A stretch of DNA of 64,000 bases. Source: an uncultured Collinsella sp. (GTDB taxonomy: Bacteria > Actinomycetota > Coriobacteriia > Coriobacteriales > Coriobacteriaceae). Positions 8,109-16,804 of this stretch are shown here, in pieces. The stretch is from positions 38,616-102,615 of the forward strand of contig CAKUGT010000003.1 in assembly GCA_934654795.1 (NCBI GenBank). The letters are read 5' to 3'. Positions within the stretch are counted from its first letter, which is position 1. The number at the start of each line of letters is the position of its first letter. Both the position numbers and the translations under genes were made by a program. The notes below the pieces were generated by a model, which searched no databases, was not told the origin of the DNA, and saw only the letters and a list, made by a program, of their open reading frames with translations.

Positions 8109-9062
8109 ATGGACAAGGCCGCATCCGCCGGTCATTCGGACCGTTGCCGCATCGTCGTCGATACCTGCTGCGACTTTAGCCCCGAGGTCGCCGCGAACCT
8201 CGATGTCGATATCTTGGGTTTCCCCTTCATTATCGATGGCGAGGAGCGTACGGACGACATCTGGTCGAGCATCACGCCCAAGGAGTTCTACGACCGCATG
8301 CGCGCCGGCGCCCGCGTGTCCACCTCCGCCGTGTCGCTCGGTCGCTATATCGAGTTCTTTACCGAGTGCGCCAAAGAGGGTACGCCCACGGTCTACCTGT
8401 GCTTTACCTCGGCGCTGTCGTCGAGCTACAACTCCGCGTGCCAGGCGGCGGACGCCGTGCGTGCCGAGTATCCCAACTTTGAGCTCTACGTGGTCGACAA
8501 CGCCCTACCCTGTGCGACCGGCGAGCTCCTGGCGCTCGAGGCCGTGCGCCAGCGCTCGGCGGGACTGACCGCCAAGCAGCTGGTCGATTGGGCAAACGAG
8601 GCAAAGACCTACGTCCACGGCTACTTTACGCTCGAGAGCTTTGACGCGCTGGCTGCCGGCGGCCGCATTCCGCCCGCGGCAGCGCAGCTCACGGCTAAGC
8701 TCGACGTCAAGCCCGAGCTTTCCTACGACCTGGCCGGCTCGCTGTCGCTGATCGGCGTCAACCGCGGCCGCAAGAAGGCGCTCAAGTCCATCCTCAAGTC
8801 GTTCCGCGAGAACTACGTGCCCGATCGCACCATGCCCATCGCCATCATGACGGCCGATGCCGAAAAGGACGGCGACTGGCTCGAAGCCGCCATCCGCAAG
8901 GAGGAGGGCTGCGCCGACGTCACGATCATTCGCAGCTCCGTGGGTCCCACCATCGGCTCGCATGTGGGCCCCGGCATGGTGGCTTGCGCGTTTTGGGGTA
9001 AGAACCGCGCCGAGAAGGCCTCGCTTTCCGACCGCATCGCCCGCCGCGTGCGCGGCGAGTAG
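8109..9062 (+). CDS. DegV/FakB-family fatty-acid-binding protein
   Basis: DegV (EDD-fold) proteins bind a fatty acid and present it to the kinase FakA in exogenous fatty-acid use. The ATG at 8109 lies 8 nt after AAGGAG and gives 317 residues, typical of the family. Family signatures are the N-terminal VDTCCDFSPEVA, the TSAVSLG segment (about residues 74-80), the FTSALSSSYNSA motif, and GGRIPPAAAQL near residue 187. The C-terminal half contains the usual DIMTADAEKDG-like region. No fakA is nearby. The ligand cannot be told from sequence. Confidence 0.92.
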   Translation: MDKAASAGHSDRCRIVVDTCCDFSPEVAANLDVDILGFPFIIDGEERTDDIWSSITPKEFYDRMRAGARVSTSAVSLGRYIEFFTECAKEGTPTVYLCFTSALSSSYNSACQAADAVRAEYPNFELYVVDNALPCATGELLALEAVRQRSAGLTAKQLVDWANEAKTYVHGYFTLESFDALAAGGRIPPAAAQLTAKLDVKPELSYDLAGSLSLIGVNRGRKKALKSILKSFRENYVPDRTMPIAIMTADAEKDGDWLEAAIRKEEGCADVTIIRSSVGPTIGSHVGPGMVACAFWGKNRAEKASLSDRIARRVRGE

Positions 9063-9154
9063 ACAGGCGCTACGACCACGGGCGCCCCGCAGCTCAAGCG
9101 CTGGCGCTGAGTAATCAACCTGGTAACAACACCCAACCCAAAAGGAAAGGTTTC

Positions 9155-10234
9155 ATGGCAAACAAGCTCTCCGTCGCATTCATCGGCACCGGAATCATGG
9201 GTGCCCCCATCGCCGGCCACATCCTGGATGCCGGCTATCCCGTCACGGTCAACAACCGTACCAAGTCCAAGGCCGCCGCGCTTATCGAGCGCGGTGCCGT
9301 TTGGGCCGATACGCCGGTCGACGCCGTGGCGAACGCCGATGTCGTCTTTACCATGGTGGGCTATCCCTCCGAGGTCGAGGAACTCTACCTGGCAGGCGAC
9401 GGCCTGCTCGCGTGCACCAAGCCGGGCGCGGTCTTGATCGACCTCACCACGAGCTCGCCCGAGCTTGCGCGCGACATTGCCGAGGCCGCCCAGGTCTCCG
9501 GTCGCATGGCGTTTGACTGCCCCGTCACCGGCGGCGAGTCGGGCGCGATCGCCGGCACGCTCACGGCTATCGTGGGCGCTACCGAGAACGACATCGCGCC
9601 GGTCCGCGACATCCTTGCCACCTTCGCGGCCAACATCTGCTGCTTCGACGGCGCCGGCAAGGGCCAGGCTGCCAAGCTCGCCAACCAGGTGTCGCTGGGC
9701 GCCTGCATGGTCGGTATGGCCGATGCGCTGGCGTTTGCCGAGCTCAACGGCCTGGATCTGGAGAAGACCCGCCAGATGATCCTGGGCGGCACCGGCAAGT
9801 CCGGCGCCATGGAGAGCCTGGCGCCCAAGGCGCTCGACGGCGACTACAAGCCCGGCTTTATGGTCGAGCACTTCATTAAGGACCTGCGTTTGGCGCTCGC
9901 CTACGCCGATGACCGCGAGCTCGCGCTGCCCGGCGCCGACGTGGCCTTTACGCTCTACGACATGCTCGACGCTATCGGTGGCGCCAAGCTGGGCACCCAG
10001 GCCATCACGGTCCTCTATAAGGAGGAGGCCGATGCCATCGCCGCCGGTCTGGACTGGTCGCAGTATCGTCCCGAGGAGCATGGCGCTCACGAGGAAGGTT
10101 GCGGTTGCGGCGAGCACGGCGAGGACCATGAGTGCGGTTGTGGCCATCACCACGGCGAGGACCACGAGTGCTGCGGTGGCCACGGCCATGACGACGGCCA
10201 CGAGTGCTGCTGCGGCCACCATCACGGGGAGTAG
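9155..10234 (+). CDS. Beta-hydroxyacid dehydrogenase with His/Cys-rich tail
   Basis: A 359-residue NAD(P)-dependent oxidoreductase of the 3-hydroxyisobutyrate / 2-hydroxy-3-oxopropionate reductase family. The Rossmann motif FIGTGIMG is at residues 9-16, the substrate motif DCPVTGGESGA near 124 and the catalytic-lysine region GKGQAAKLANQ near 170. The substrate is not determined. Unusually, residues 309-359 form a tail with 14 histidines and 9 cysteines in repeats such as DHECGCGHHHGE, resembling nickel- or zinc-binding tails of metallochaperones. The catalytic domain is complete without it. RBS AAAGGAAAGG precedes the ATG. Confidence 0.9.
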   Translation: MANKLSVAFIGTGIMGAPIAGHILDAGYPVTVNNRTKSKAAALIERGAVWADTPVDAVANADVVFTMVGYPSEVEELYLAGDGLLACTKPGAVLIDLTTSSPELARDIAEAAQVSGRMAFDCPVTGGESGAIAGTLTAIVGATENDIAPVRDILATFAANICCFDGAGKGQAAKLANQVSLGACMVGMADALAFAELNGLDLEKTRQMILGGTGKSGAMESLAPKALDGDYKPGFMVEHFIKDLRLALAYADDRELALPGADVAFTLYDMLDAIGGAKLGTQAITVLYKEEADAIAAGLDWSQYRPEEHGAHEEGCGCGEHGEDHECGCGHHHGEDHECCGGHGHDDGHECCCGHHHGE

Positions 10235-10239
10235 CGCCT

Positions 10240-10668
10240 ATGAGCTGGACGTTCGTGGTGCTTGCGCTGGTGCTCTTTCTCTTTGCGATCTACATCGGCT
10301 TTTTGTGCGGCCAGTGGGCGTGCGAAAAGCGTGTCATCACCAAGCGCGACTACTGGATTGCCAACTTTGCAGGAGCGGCGGCGGTCGTCCTACTGACCTG
10401 GGTGTTCTCGCTGTTCCCGCTGGTGCAGTTTGCGCCGATCGGCTGGCTCGGCGGCTTTATCGCCGGCCTTAAGATGAGCTTTGGCGAGTCCGTCGGTCCG
10501 TGGCGCAAGCACGACGAGGTCTTTAACGTCAACAAGGCTCATCGCGCCGCCGCCGACGCGGGCGACGCCGAGGAGCGCCGCCGTGCGCGTCGCAATGGCG
10601 CGGCCGACCGACAGCTCATCTCGGTCACCGATGACAGCAAGGGTGCTGGCAAGCACGCTAAGAAATAG
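10240..10668 (+). CDS. Small membrane protein of unknown function
   Basis: A 142-residue protein starting at the ATG 6 bases after the preceding stop. Residues about 3-24, 40-60 and 64-79 are hydrophobic and should span the membrane; the remaining 60 residues are polar with an Arg/Ala-rich stretch and a lysine-rich end, likely cytoplasmic. I do not recognise a family. The short spacing on both sides (6 bases upstream, 15 downstream) suggests an operon with the dehydrogenase and the HEAT-like protein. Confidence 0.82.
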   Translation: MSWTFVVLALVLFLFAIYIGFLCGQWACEKRVITKRDYWIANFAGAAAVVLLTWVFSLFPLVQFAPIGWLGGFIAGLKMSFGESVGPWRKHDEVFNVNKAHRAAADAGDAEERRRARRNGAADRQLISVTDDSKGAGKHAKK

Positions 10669-10683
10669 TAAGAAGAGGTAACT

Positions 10684-11382
10684 ATGGCAGAAAACAAAGA
10701 CGAACAGCTCACCGACGAGGAGCTGGCACAGCTCCAGCTGGCAGAGGAGAATGAGAACGCCGTCGATCGCCTGGTCCAGGAGCTCGGCTGCCCCACGCGC
10801 CGCATCCGCCAGTTTGCCGCCCGCGTGCTGCACCTGCTTGCCGAGCGCGATCCGCAGCGCGTCGTGCCCTGCGTGCCCGCGTTGATCGAGGCACTCGACC
10901 GCCCCGAGGCGCAGACCCGCTGGGAGGCCCTCGATGCCCTGACGGCGCTCGCCACCACCTGCCCCGAGCAGCTGGGCGATGCCTTTGAGGGCGCCGAGAC
11001 CGCACTGTTCGACGAGATCTCCTCCACGCTGCGCTATGCCGCCTTCCGCCTGCTGTGCGTGTGGGGTGCCACGAGCGTCGAGCGCTCGCGCGAGGCTTGG
11101 CCCATCCTGGACGAGGCCATCCAGTGCTACCACGGCGACCTTGAGTATCGCGACATGCTCGGTTGCCTGTACGAGTTTTGCCAGGGCGAGATCGACGCCG
11201 AGGTTGCCGAGAAGCTTGCACTGCGCCTTAAGTTCGATGCCGAGAACGGCAAGGGCAGCTATCTCAAGGCCCGCTCGAGCGAGATTTGCGAAATGCTTGT
11301 TAAACGTTTTGGCCTGGATCTCTCCAAAAAGAAGAAGCGTGCTAGCGTTAAAAAATCTGACGACGCCGAAGACGAGGAGTAA
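10684..11382 (+). CDS. HEAT-repeat-like protein of unknown function
   Basis: A 232-residue soluble protein led by an AAGAGG site. Residues about 25-150 read as paired helices of HEAT type (for example RIRQFAARVLHLLAERDPQRVVPCVPALIEALDRPEAQTRWEALDALTALA, quoted here only as a region at about 39-90). It ends in a Lys-rich then acidic tail. Such repeats usually make protein-protein scaffolds. No enzymatic motif is visible. The next gene (isocitrate dehydrogenase) starts 6 bases after the stop, so co-transcription is likely, but a functional link is unknown. Confidence 0.8.
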   Translation: MAENKDEQLTDEELAQLQLAEENENAVDRLVQELGCPTRRIRQFAARVLHLLAERDPQRVVPCVPALIEALDRPEAQTRWEALDALTALATTCPEQLGDAFEGAETALFDEISSTLRYAAFRLLCVWGATSVERSREAWPILDEAIQCYHGDLEYRDMLGCLYEFCQGEIDAEVAEKLALRLKFDAENGKGSYLKARSSEICEMLVKRFGLDLSKKKKRASVKKSDDAEDEE

Positions 11383-11388
11383 CAGATT

Positions 11389-12474
11389 ATGGCGCACGAT
11401 GTAGTCCTGATTCCCGGTGACGGTATCGGTCCCGAGATTACGCAGGCCATGCGCCGCGTGGTCGAGGCCACCGGTGTCCAGATCAACTGGAACGTCCAGG
11501 AGGCCGGTGCCGGCGTCATGGACGAGTTTGGCACGCCGCTGCCCCAGCACGTCCTCGATGCGGTCGCCGAGACCAAGGTTGCCATCAAGGGCCCCATCAC
11601 CACGCCGGTCGGCACGGGCTTCCGCAGCGTTAACGTCGCCCTGCGCAAGCACTTCGACCTGTATGCCTGCGTGCGCCCCTGCCTGTCGCAGCCGGGCGAC
11701 GGCTCGCGCTTCCGCGACGTCGACCTGGTCATCGTGCGCGAGAACACCGAGGACCTCTACGCCGGCATCGAGTTCGATGAGGGCGCTGCCGAGGTCGAGG
11801 AGCTCTCGCAACTCGTCGAGCGTTCGGGCCAAAAGACCTTCGCCGCCGATTCCGCGATCTCGATCAAGCCGATCTCCATCGCCAAGAGCCGCCGCATTGT
11901 GGAGTATGCCTTTGAGTATGCCCGCCGCTGCGGCCGCAAAAAGGTGACGGCCGTGCATAAGGCCAACATCATGAAGGCGACCGACGGCCTGTTCCTGCGC
12001 GTGGCGCGCGAGGTGGCCGCCAACTATCCCGATATCGAGTTCAACGACAAGATCGTCGACGCCACCTGCATGGGCCTGGTCCAGAACCCCAACGACTTCG
12101 ATGTCTTGGTGCTGCCCAACCTGTACGGCGACATCGTGAGCGACCTGTGCGCCGGCCTGGTTGGTGGCCTGGGTATGGCTCCGGGTTCCAACATCGGTGC
12201 CGATTGCGCCATCTTTGAGGCAACGCACGGCTCCGCGCCCGATATCGCCGGTCAGGATATCGCCAACCCCACGGCCGAGATCCTCTCTGCTGCGATGATG
12301 CTCGATCACCTGGGCGAGAACGACGCTGCCAACCGCATCCGCGCCGCCGTCTCCGCTACGCTCGACGAGGGCGAGCAGGTTACCGGTGACGTGCGTCGCG
12401 CCCAGACCGGCTCCGTTGAGGGCGCTGTGGGCACGCAGGCCTTTGCCGATGCCGTTATCGCGCACCTGGCCTAA
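11389..12474 (+). CDS. icd: NAD-type isocitrate dehydrogenase (isocitrate/isopropylmalate family)
   Basis: Oxidative decarboxylation of isocitrate to 2-oxoglutarate, here probably feeding glutamate synthesis. 361 residues, the length of single-subunit NAD-type IDH and of IDH3-like proteins. Visible: [12 protein letters not shown] at residues 5-16, the substrate-binding [26 protein letters not shown] region (about 73-98), [10 protein letters not shown] near 118 and the [14 protein letters not shown] stretch near 283. The TGFRSVN loop fits isocitrate rather than 3-isopropylmalate. No other cycle genes are adjacent. NAD versus NADP preference is inferred from resemblance only. Confidence 0.88.
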   Translation: MAHDVVLIPGDGIGPEITQAMRRVVEATGVQINWNVQEAGAGVMDEFGTPLPQHVLDAVAETKVAIKGPITTPVGTGFRSVNVALRKHFDLYACVRPCLSQPGDGSRFRDVDLVIVRENTEDLYAGIEFDEGAAEVEELSQLVERSGQKTFAADSAISIKPISIAKSRRIVEYAFEYARRCGRKKVTAVHKANIMKATDGLFLRVAREVAANYPDIEFNDKIVDATCMGLVQNPNDFDVLVLPNLYGDIVSDLCAGLVGGLGMAPGSNIGADCAIFEATHGSAPDIAGQDIANPTAEILSAAMMLDHLGENDAANRIRAAVSATLDEGEQVTGDVRRAQTGSVEGAVGTQAFADAVIAHLA

Positions 12475-12533
12475 GGTATGCACGCTGCAAACGCCTAAAT
12501 AGTACTTAAGTGTTTGCGTATAACCTAAGAATC

Positions 12534-12562
12534 AATACGCCCGGCGCCTCGTCGGGCGTATT
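12534..12562 (+). terminator. Palindrome, probable weak terminator after icd
   Basis: AATACGCCCG (12534-12543) pairs with CGGGCGTATT (12553-12562) across 9 nt. Only a broken T-run (TTCTATT) follows, so termination may be partial. Confidence 0.6.
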
Positions 12563-12600
12563 CTATTGGGGACTATGTTTCCTAACAAGGAGTAATCGAT

Positions 12601-13686
12601 ATGGGTCTGATTCAAAAGAAGGACGAGAAGGACGAGATCGACGGCATCCAGATCATCGAGCGCGGCGAAGGCCCCGACGGTGACGAGGACGAGAAGATCG
12701 ACCTGGTCGCCGGCACGTCTGCCGAACATATCGCCGCTGGCACGACCGCCGAGGAGGAGGACGCCCGCCTGGAGGCAAAGATCGCTGCGGACGCCGCCGA
12801 CGAGAACCTTATGCCTGAGGAGCAGGACGAGGACGACGACTCCGACGCGGACGACCGCGCATCCAAGCACAAGAAGACGATGATTGCCGCCTTCGTGGTT
12901 GCAGTCGTGATCGCTGCCGTGGTCGGCTTCTTTATCGGCAACGGTGGTTTTGGCGGCAAGGGCGTCGGTTCGTCGACCCTGACCGAGGACCAGCTCGATT
13001 CGACCGTGGCAAGCTATAGCTACAACGGCAAGAAGAGCGATATCACCGCGCGTGAGGCCATCGAGAGCCAGTACAGCCTTGATACCGTCAAGGACGACGA
13101 CGGCAACTACACCGCTCCGTCTGCCGACGTCATCCTGTCCTACGTGCGCAACCAGATTCTGCTGGACGCTGCCGAGGACGAGGGCATTACCGTTTCTTCC
13201 AAGGAAATGAAGCAGTACGCCGAGGATTCCATCGGCACCTCCGACTACAAGACCATGGCCACGCAGTACGGTGTTTCCAAGGACCAGGCCAAGCAGATCG
13301 TCCGCCAGTCTGCGACGCTGCAGAAGCTCTACAAGAAGAAGGTGGGCGATAGCTCCGCAAGCATGCCGACCGCTCCGACCGAGCCTGCTGACGGCAACGA
13401 GGAGACCGCGAGCAAGGACTACGCCGACTACATCATCAACCTTGCCGGCGATGAGTGGGATAGCGAGAAGGGCACCTGGAAGGACGCCGACAGCACCTAT
13501 GCTAAGGCGTTCGCCGACGATGCCTTTACGGCCGATAGCGCAACCTATAAGCAGGCCATGACCGCCTATTACACCGCCTACCAGCAGTACTCTTCGCAGG
13601 CTTCGAGCGCCAGCTCCAAGTGGACCGAGTATGCTAACGGTCTCTACGCCAAGGCCAACATCAGCATCTACGGCCTGTTTGCGTAA
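12601..13686 (+). CDS. Membrane-anchored SurA-N-like helical protein
   Basis: 361 residues after AAGGAG. The first 90 residues are acidic and cytoplasmic, then a single membrane segment (about 97-116) leads to an exported domain. The exported part (about 125-360) is helical and resembles the SurA N-terminal chaperone domain (ARxAIESQYSLDTV, VILSYVRNQILLDAAEDEGITVSSKEMKQYA). No PPIase domain follows, so it may be a chaperone-like or cell-surface holdase protein; this is inference. A strong terminator follows. It stands alone between terminators. Confidence 0.8.
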   Translation: MGLIQKKDEKDEIDGIQIIERGEGPDGDEDEKIDLVAGTSAEHIAAGTTAEEEDARLEAKIAADAADENLMPEEQDEDDDSDADDRASKHKKTMIAAFVVAVVIAAVVGFFIGNGGFGGKGVGSSTLTEDQLDSTVASYSYNGKKSDITAREAIESQYSLDTVKDDDGNYTAPSADVILSYVRNQILLDAAEDEGITVSSKEMKQYAEDSIGTSDYKTMATQYGVSKDQAKQIVRQSATLQKLYKKKVGDSSASMPTAPTEPADGNEETASKDYADYIINLAGDEWDSEKGTWKDADSTYAKAFADDAFTADSATYKQAMTAYYTAYQQYSSQASSASSKWTEYANGLYAKANISIYGLFA

Positions 13687-13728
13687 GGGCTGCCCGAGCC
13701 GCTGAGCGCGTAGCCAAAAAATCTGATG

Positions 13729-13765
13729 AGCCCGTTAGAACGGACATCGTTCTAACGGGCTTTTT
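13729..13765 (+). terminator. Rho-independent terminator
   Basis: AGCCCGTTAGAAC pairs with GTTCTAACGGGCT across 7 nt, followed by TTTTT. Ends the 12601-13686 gene. Confidence 0.92.
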
Positions 13766-13854
13766 GCACTGTGGGGAGGGCGATGAGAGGGGGTGGTTGT
13801 ATGCAAATTTCGGGACACTTTATTCATATAAAGCGAAAACGATTTCTGCCAAAC

Positions 13855-13897
13855 TGGTAGTAACAATGTGGTACCACTGTTCATCTGGTAGTAACCA
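13855..13897 (+). promoter_or_regulatory. Cluster of NagR/GntR-type operators upstream of nagE
   Basis: Three related sites: TGGTAGTAACAA (13855-13866), the palindrome GTGGTACCAC (13868-13877) and TGGTAGTAACCA (13886-13897). The last continues as ATTTTGAG, as does the site before the GntR gene at 15887. The TGGTnnnnACCA frame is typical for HutC/NagR-type GntR repressors. Confidence 0.65.
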
Positions 13898-13978
13898 ATT
13901 TTGAGACGAAATCGAATGGAAATTGCTAAGAATTAGTTTGGTAATGAAAGAAACGCTTCACGTCTACCTGCGGAAATT

Positions 13979-14010
13979 ACCGTTTACGGGCCAAAAATAA
14001 CCGTTTGGCA
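13979..14010 (+). promoter_or_regulatory. Sugar-promoter direct repeat, 21-bp spacing (nagE)
   Basis: ACCGTTTACGG (13979-13989) is followed exactly 21 bp later by ACCGTTTGGCA (14000-14010), on the strand of nagE, about 200 bp before its start codon. One of five such pairs in the window. Confidence 0.6.
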
Positions 14011-14045
14011 ACGATATAGTAATTTGAACGAAATGTGGTGGACGT

Positions 14046-14073
14046 TTGAATTGAGTGTGTGCTAACGTACATA
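14046..14073 (+). promoter_or_regulatory. Probable nagE promoter
   Basis: TTGAAT (14046-14051), 16 bp, TACATA (14068-14073). It lies about 35 bp downstream of the ACCGTTT direct repeat. The leader behind it contains small hairpins (AACCC/GGGTT near 14080-14099). The -10 is imperfect. Confidence 0.45.
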
Positions 14074-14206
14074 CCAGCAACCCAAAAAGGGACTGGGTTG
14101 TCTAAGTTTGCGCACCAATGCCGGCAAGCGGAGAAGCCGGTATGCACAAGGCGCGGACATGGGACTCGTTGGTGAACAACGAAAGAAAGGTTGGAGGAGA
14201 TACCAT

Positions 14207-15697
14207 ATGATGAAGTACCTCCAGAAGCTCGGCAAAGCGCTGATGCTTCCCGTCGCGGCGCTTCCCGTCGCAGGTATTCTTATGGGTGTGGGCTACCTGC
14301 TCGCTCCCGCAGTCATGGGTGCTGCCGGTGACACTACCGGTTTTGCCTATACCGCCGGCTTCCTGCTCATCAAGGCAGGCGGCGCTCTTATCGATAACAT
14401 GGCCTGGCTGTTCGCAGTCGGCGCCGCTGTCGGCCTTGCCGACGATCACGATGGCACCGCTGGCCTCGCTGGCCTCGTCGCCTTCCTGATGATCCAGCAG
14501 CTCCTGAACCCCGCTGTTGTTGGCACCATTCGTGGTATGGACGCCGATGCTCAGACCGCTTGGCTTGCCACGACCGAGGGCATCGCGTTCTCCAAGATCG
14601 CTGGTAACTCCTTCATCGGCATCCTGTCCGCCATCATCGGTGGCACTTGCTACAACAAGTTCAAGGACACCCGTCTTCCCGACTGGCTGGCCTTCTTCTC
14701 CGGCAAGCGTTGCGTCGCCATCATGACCGCCGTCATCTGCATCGTCGTCTCCGTTGTCCTGCTCTTCGCTTGGCCGCTCATCTTCGGTGCTCTTGTTGCT
14801 CTCGGTGAGGGTATCGCCGCCATGGGTGGCATCGGCGCTGGCATCTACGCCTTCCTCAACCGCCTGCTCATCCCGACCGGTCTGCACCACGCTCTGAACA
14901 ACGTGTTCTGGTTCGACACCATCGGCCTGGGCGACCTGACCCACTTCTGGGCTGGCGAGACCTCCGCTGACGTCAAGTGGAGCCTCGGTATGTACATGTC
15001 CGGCTTCTTCCCCTGCATGATGTTCGGTATCCCGGGCGCTGCCCTGGCTATGGTTCAGACCGCTAAGAACAAGAAGGCTGCTATCGGCCTGGTTGTCTCC
15101 GCTGCTATCTGCGCCTTTGTCTGCGGCGTCACCGAGCCCTTCGAGTTCGGCTTCATGTTCCTGTGCTTCCCGCTCTACGTCGTGTACGCTGCCCTGTACG
15201 GCATCTTCACCATCATCACCTACTATGTTGGTTTCCGTGCTGGCTTCTGCTTCTCCGCTGGTGCTACCGACCTTCTGTTCTCCTCTAGCCTCCCGGCTGC
15301 TGCCAACACCTGGGCGATCATCCCGCTGGGCATCGCTGCCTTCGTGGTCTTCTACCTCGTGTTCCGCTTCGCCATCACCAAGTTCAACCTCATGACCCCT
15401 GGTCGCGAGGATGAGGATGTCGAGGAGACCTCCGCTTCCGCCGCTGCTGGCGACGACAAGTTCGCCGCTCTGGCCGCCGCTGTTCTCGCTGCCGTCGGTG
15501 GCAAGGAGAACGTCAAGACCGTTGACTGCTGCGCTACTCGCCTGCGCTTCGAGCTTGGCGATTCCGCTCTGGTCGACGAGGCTGCCTGCAAGAAGGCTGG
15601 CGCTCTGGGTGTCATGAAGATGGACAAGGGTGCTACCCAGGTCATCATCGGCACGCAGGTCCAGGCTGTTGCCGAGGAGCTCAAGAAGCTTCTCTAA
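14207..15697 (+). CDS. nagE: N-acetylglucosamine PTS permease, EIICB
   Basis: Imports N-acetylglucosamine and delivers it as GlcNAc-6-phosphate. The ATG at 14207 lies 6 nt after GGAGGAGA; 496 residues. The IIC domain (about 1-395) has many membrane helices and the RLLIPTGLHHALNN motif of the glucose/GlcNAc superfamily. The IIB domain (about 420-496) carries VDCCATRLRF, with C442 directly before ATRLR as the likely phosphorylated cysteine. No IIA domain is fused, so a separate EIIA must serve it. NagR-type operators and an ACCGTTT direct repeat lie upstream. The GlcNAc assignment follows from the nagA and GntR neighbours. Confidence 0.92.
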   Translation: MMKYLQKLGKALMLPVAALPVAGILMGVGYLLAPAVMGAAGDTTGFAYTAGFLLIKAGGALIDNMAWLFAVGAAVGLADDHDGTAGLAGLVAFLMIQQLLNPAVVGTIRGMDADAQTAWLATTEGIAFSKIAGNSFIGILSAIIGGTCYNKFKDTRLPDWLAFFSGKRCVAIMTAVICIVVSVVLLFAWPLIFGALVALGEGIAAMGGIGAGIYAFLNRLLIPTGLHHALNNVFWFDTIGLGDLTHFWAGETSADVKWSLGMYMSGFFPCMMFGIPGAALAMVQTAKNKKAAIGLVVSAAICAFVCGVTEPFEFGFMFLCFPLYVVYAALYGIFTIITYYVGFRAGFCFSAGATDLLFSSSLPAAANTWAIIPLGIAAFVVFYLVFRFAITKFNLMTPGREDEDVEETSASAAAGDDKFAALAAAVLAAVGGKENVKTVDCCATRLRFELGDSALVDEAACKKAGALGVMKMDKGATQVIIGTQVQAVAEELKKLL

Positions 15698-15722
15698 GCC
15701 TTAAAGACGTATCTGTCTTGCA

Positions 15723-15757
15723 AAGGGTCGTCCCGCTCCGCGGGGGCGGCCCTTTTT
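15723..15757 (+). terminator. Rho-independent terminator after nagE
   Basis: AGGGTCGTCCCGC and GCGGGGGCGGCCCT-type arms around TCC, followed by TTTTT. Separates nagE from the GntR gene. Confidence 0.88.
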
Positions 15758-15870
15758 GCTACCTCGATACTTGATGCAGCGGTGTGATTGGTATTACAGC
15801 GCATAGGCTATCAACCGGCAAACAATACTGAAATGTACGTGTTGACCTGCTGTTATTCCATTAAAACTGC

Positions 15871-15898
15871 TATAGTACGTGGTGTCTGGTTACAACCA
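15871..15898 (+). promoter_or_regulatory. Promoter with GntR operator, GntR gene
   Basis: A -10-like TATAGT (15871-15876) is followed by TGGTTACAACCA (15887-15898), a perfect TGGT-N4-ACCA site placed at about the transcription start. This fits autorepression by the gene that begins at 15930. No good -35 is seen. Confidence 0.6.
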
Positions 15899-15929
15899 AT
15901 TTTGAGTCATTTATCCGGCAGGTATCATT

Positions 15930-16661
15930 ATGGCAATGGGAGCGCGCAAACAACCTTTGTACGATCAGCTCGTCGATTTGCTGACCGATAAAATCGATCA
16001 CGAACTTCGACCTGGCGACTATTTGCCGTCCGAGCGTGACTTGTCGGAGCGCTACGGCCTCTCGCGTACGACGGTTCGCCTTGCCCTGCAGGAGCTTGAG
16101 CGCCTGGGCTTGGTGGTTCGTCAGCGCGGCCGTGGAACCATGGTATGCGATCGCTCTCTGCAGACGGCAAACCTCACGCAAACCTATAGCTTTACCGAGC
16201 AGATGAAGGCAATCGGCCGTGTGCCCAAGACGACGATTCTTGAGTTTACCGAGGTCGAGGCTGACAAGAATATTGCCGTAGAGATGAACGCGCGTCTGGG
16301 CGAGCGTCTGTACAAGATCAAGCGCCTGCGTATTGCCGATGGTGTGCCGCTCATGATTGAGTGCACGTATTTGCCGAGCCGCAAATTCTTTGCGCTTAAG
16401 CGTCCCATGATCGAGAACAAATCGCTGTACGACATGATCGAGCAGGACTTTCACGAGAAGGTTCGCGTGGCCGAGGAAGAATTCTATGCGAGTATTGCCC
16501 GCCATTCCGACGCTCGTTTGCTCGAGATTGCCGAAGGCGCGCCGGTCCTGGATTTGATTCGTACCACCTATGACATGAACAACGAGGTCATCGAATATAC
16601 GCGTTCGGTTGCGCGTGCCGACCAGTTTAAGTACAAGGTCTACCACAACCGCGCTGTCTAG
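15930..16661 (+). CDS. GntR/HutC-family regulator, NagR-like
   Basis: A 243-residue transcription factor with an N-terminal winged helix (about 8-72; LPSERDLSERYGLSRTTVRLALQELERLGLVVRQRGRGTMV as region) and a C-terminal UTRA effector domain (about 90-240), the NagR/YvoA/DasR architecture. These sense GlcNAc-6-P or GlcN-6-P. Its own promoter and the nagE promoter share TGGTnnnnACCA operators, and nagA follows 143 bp downstream. A second, AT-richer paralogue lies at 19990. NagR function is inferred from family and operators. Confidence 0.9.
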   Translation: MAMGARKQPLYDQLVDLLTDKIDHELRPGDYLPSERDLSERYGLSRTTVRLALQELERLGLVVRQRGRGTMVCDRSLQTANLTQTYSFTEQMKAIGRVPKTTILEFTEVEADKNIAVEMNARLGERLYKIKRLRIADGVPLMIECTYLPSRKFFALKRPMIENKSLYDMIEQDFHEKVRVAEEEFYASIARHSDARLLEIAEGAPVLDLIRTTYDMNNEVIEYTRSVARADQFKYKVYHNRAV

Positions 16662-16804
16662 CGTTATTGGGTATAAACGGCTTGGCGTATTTTGTGACGG
16701 GTGCAACGTACGCCGAACCATGGATCGCAACGAACAATCGCTCAAATGAACAATGCAGTGGTTTTTGACCCGCCCTAAAACGCACTGCGAGTACGGGAGC
16801 TTAG

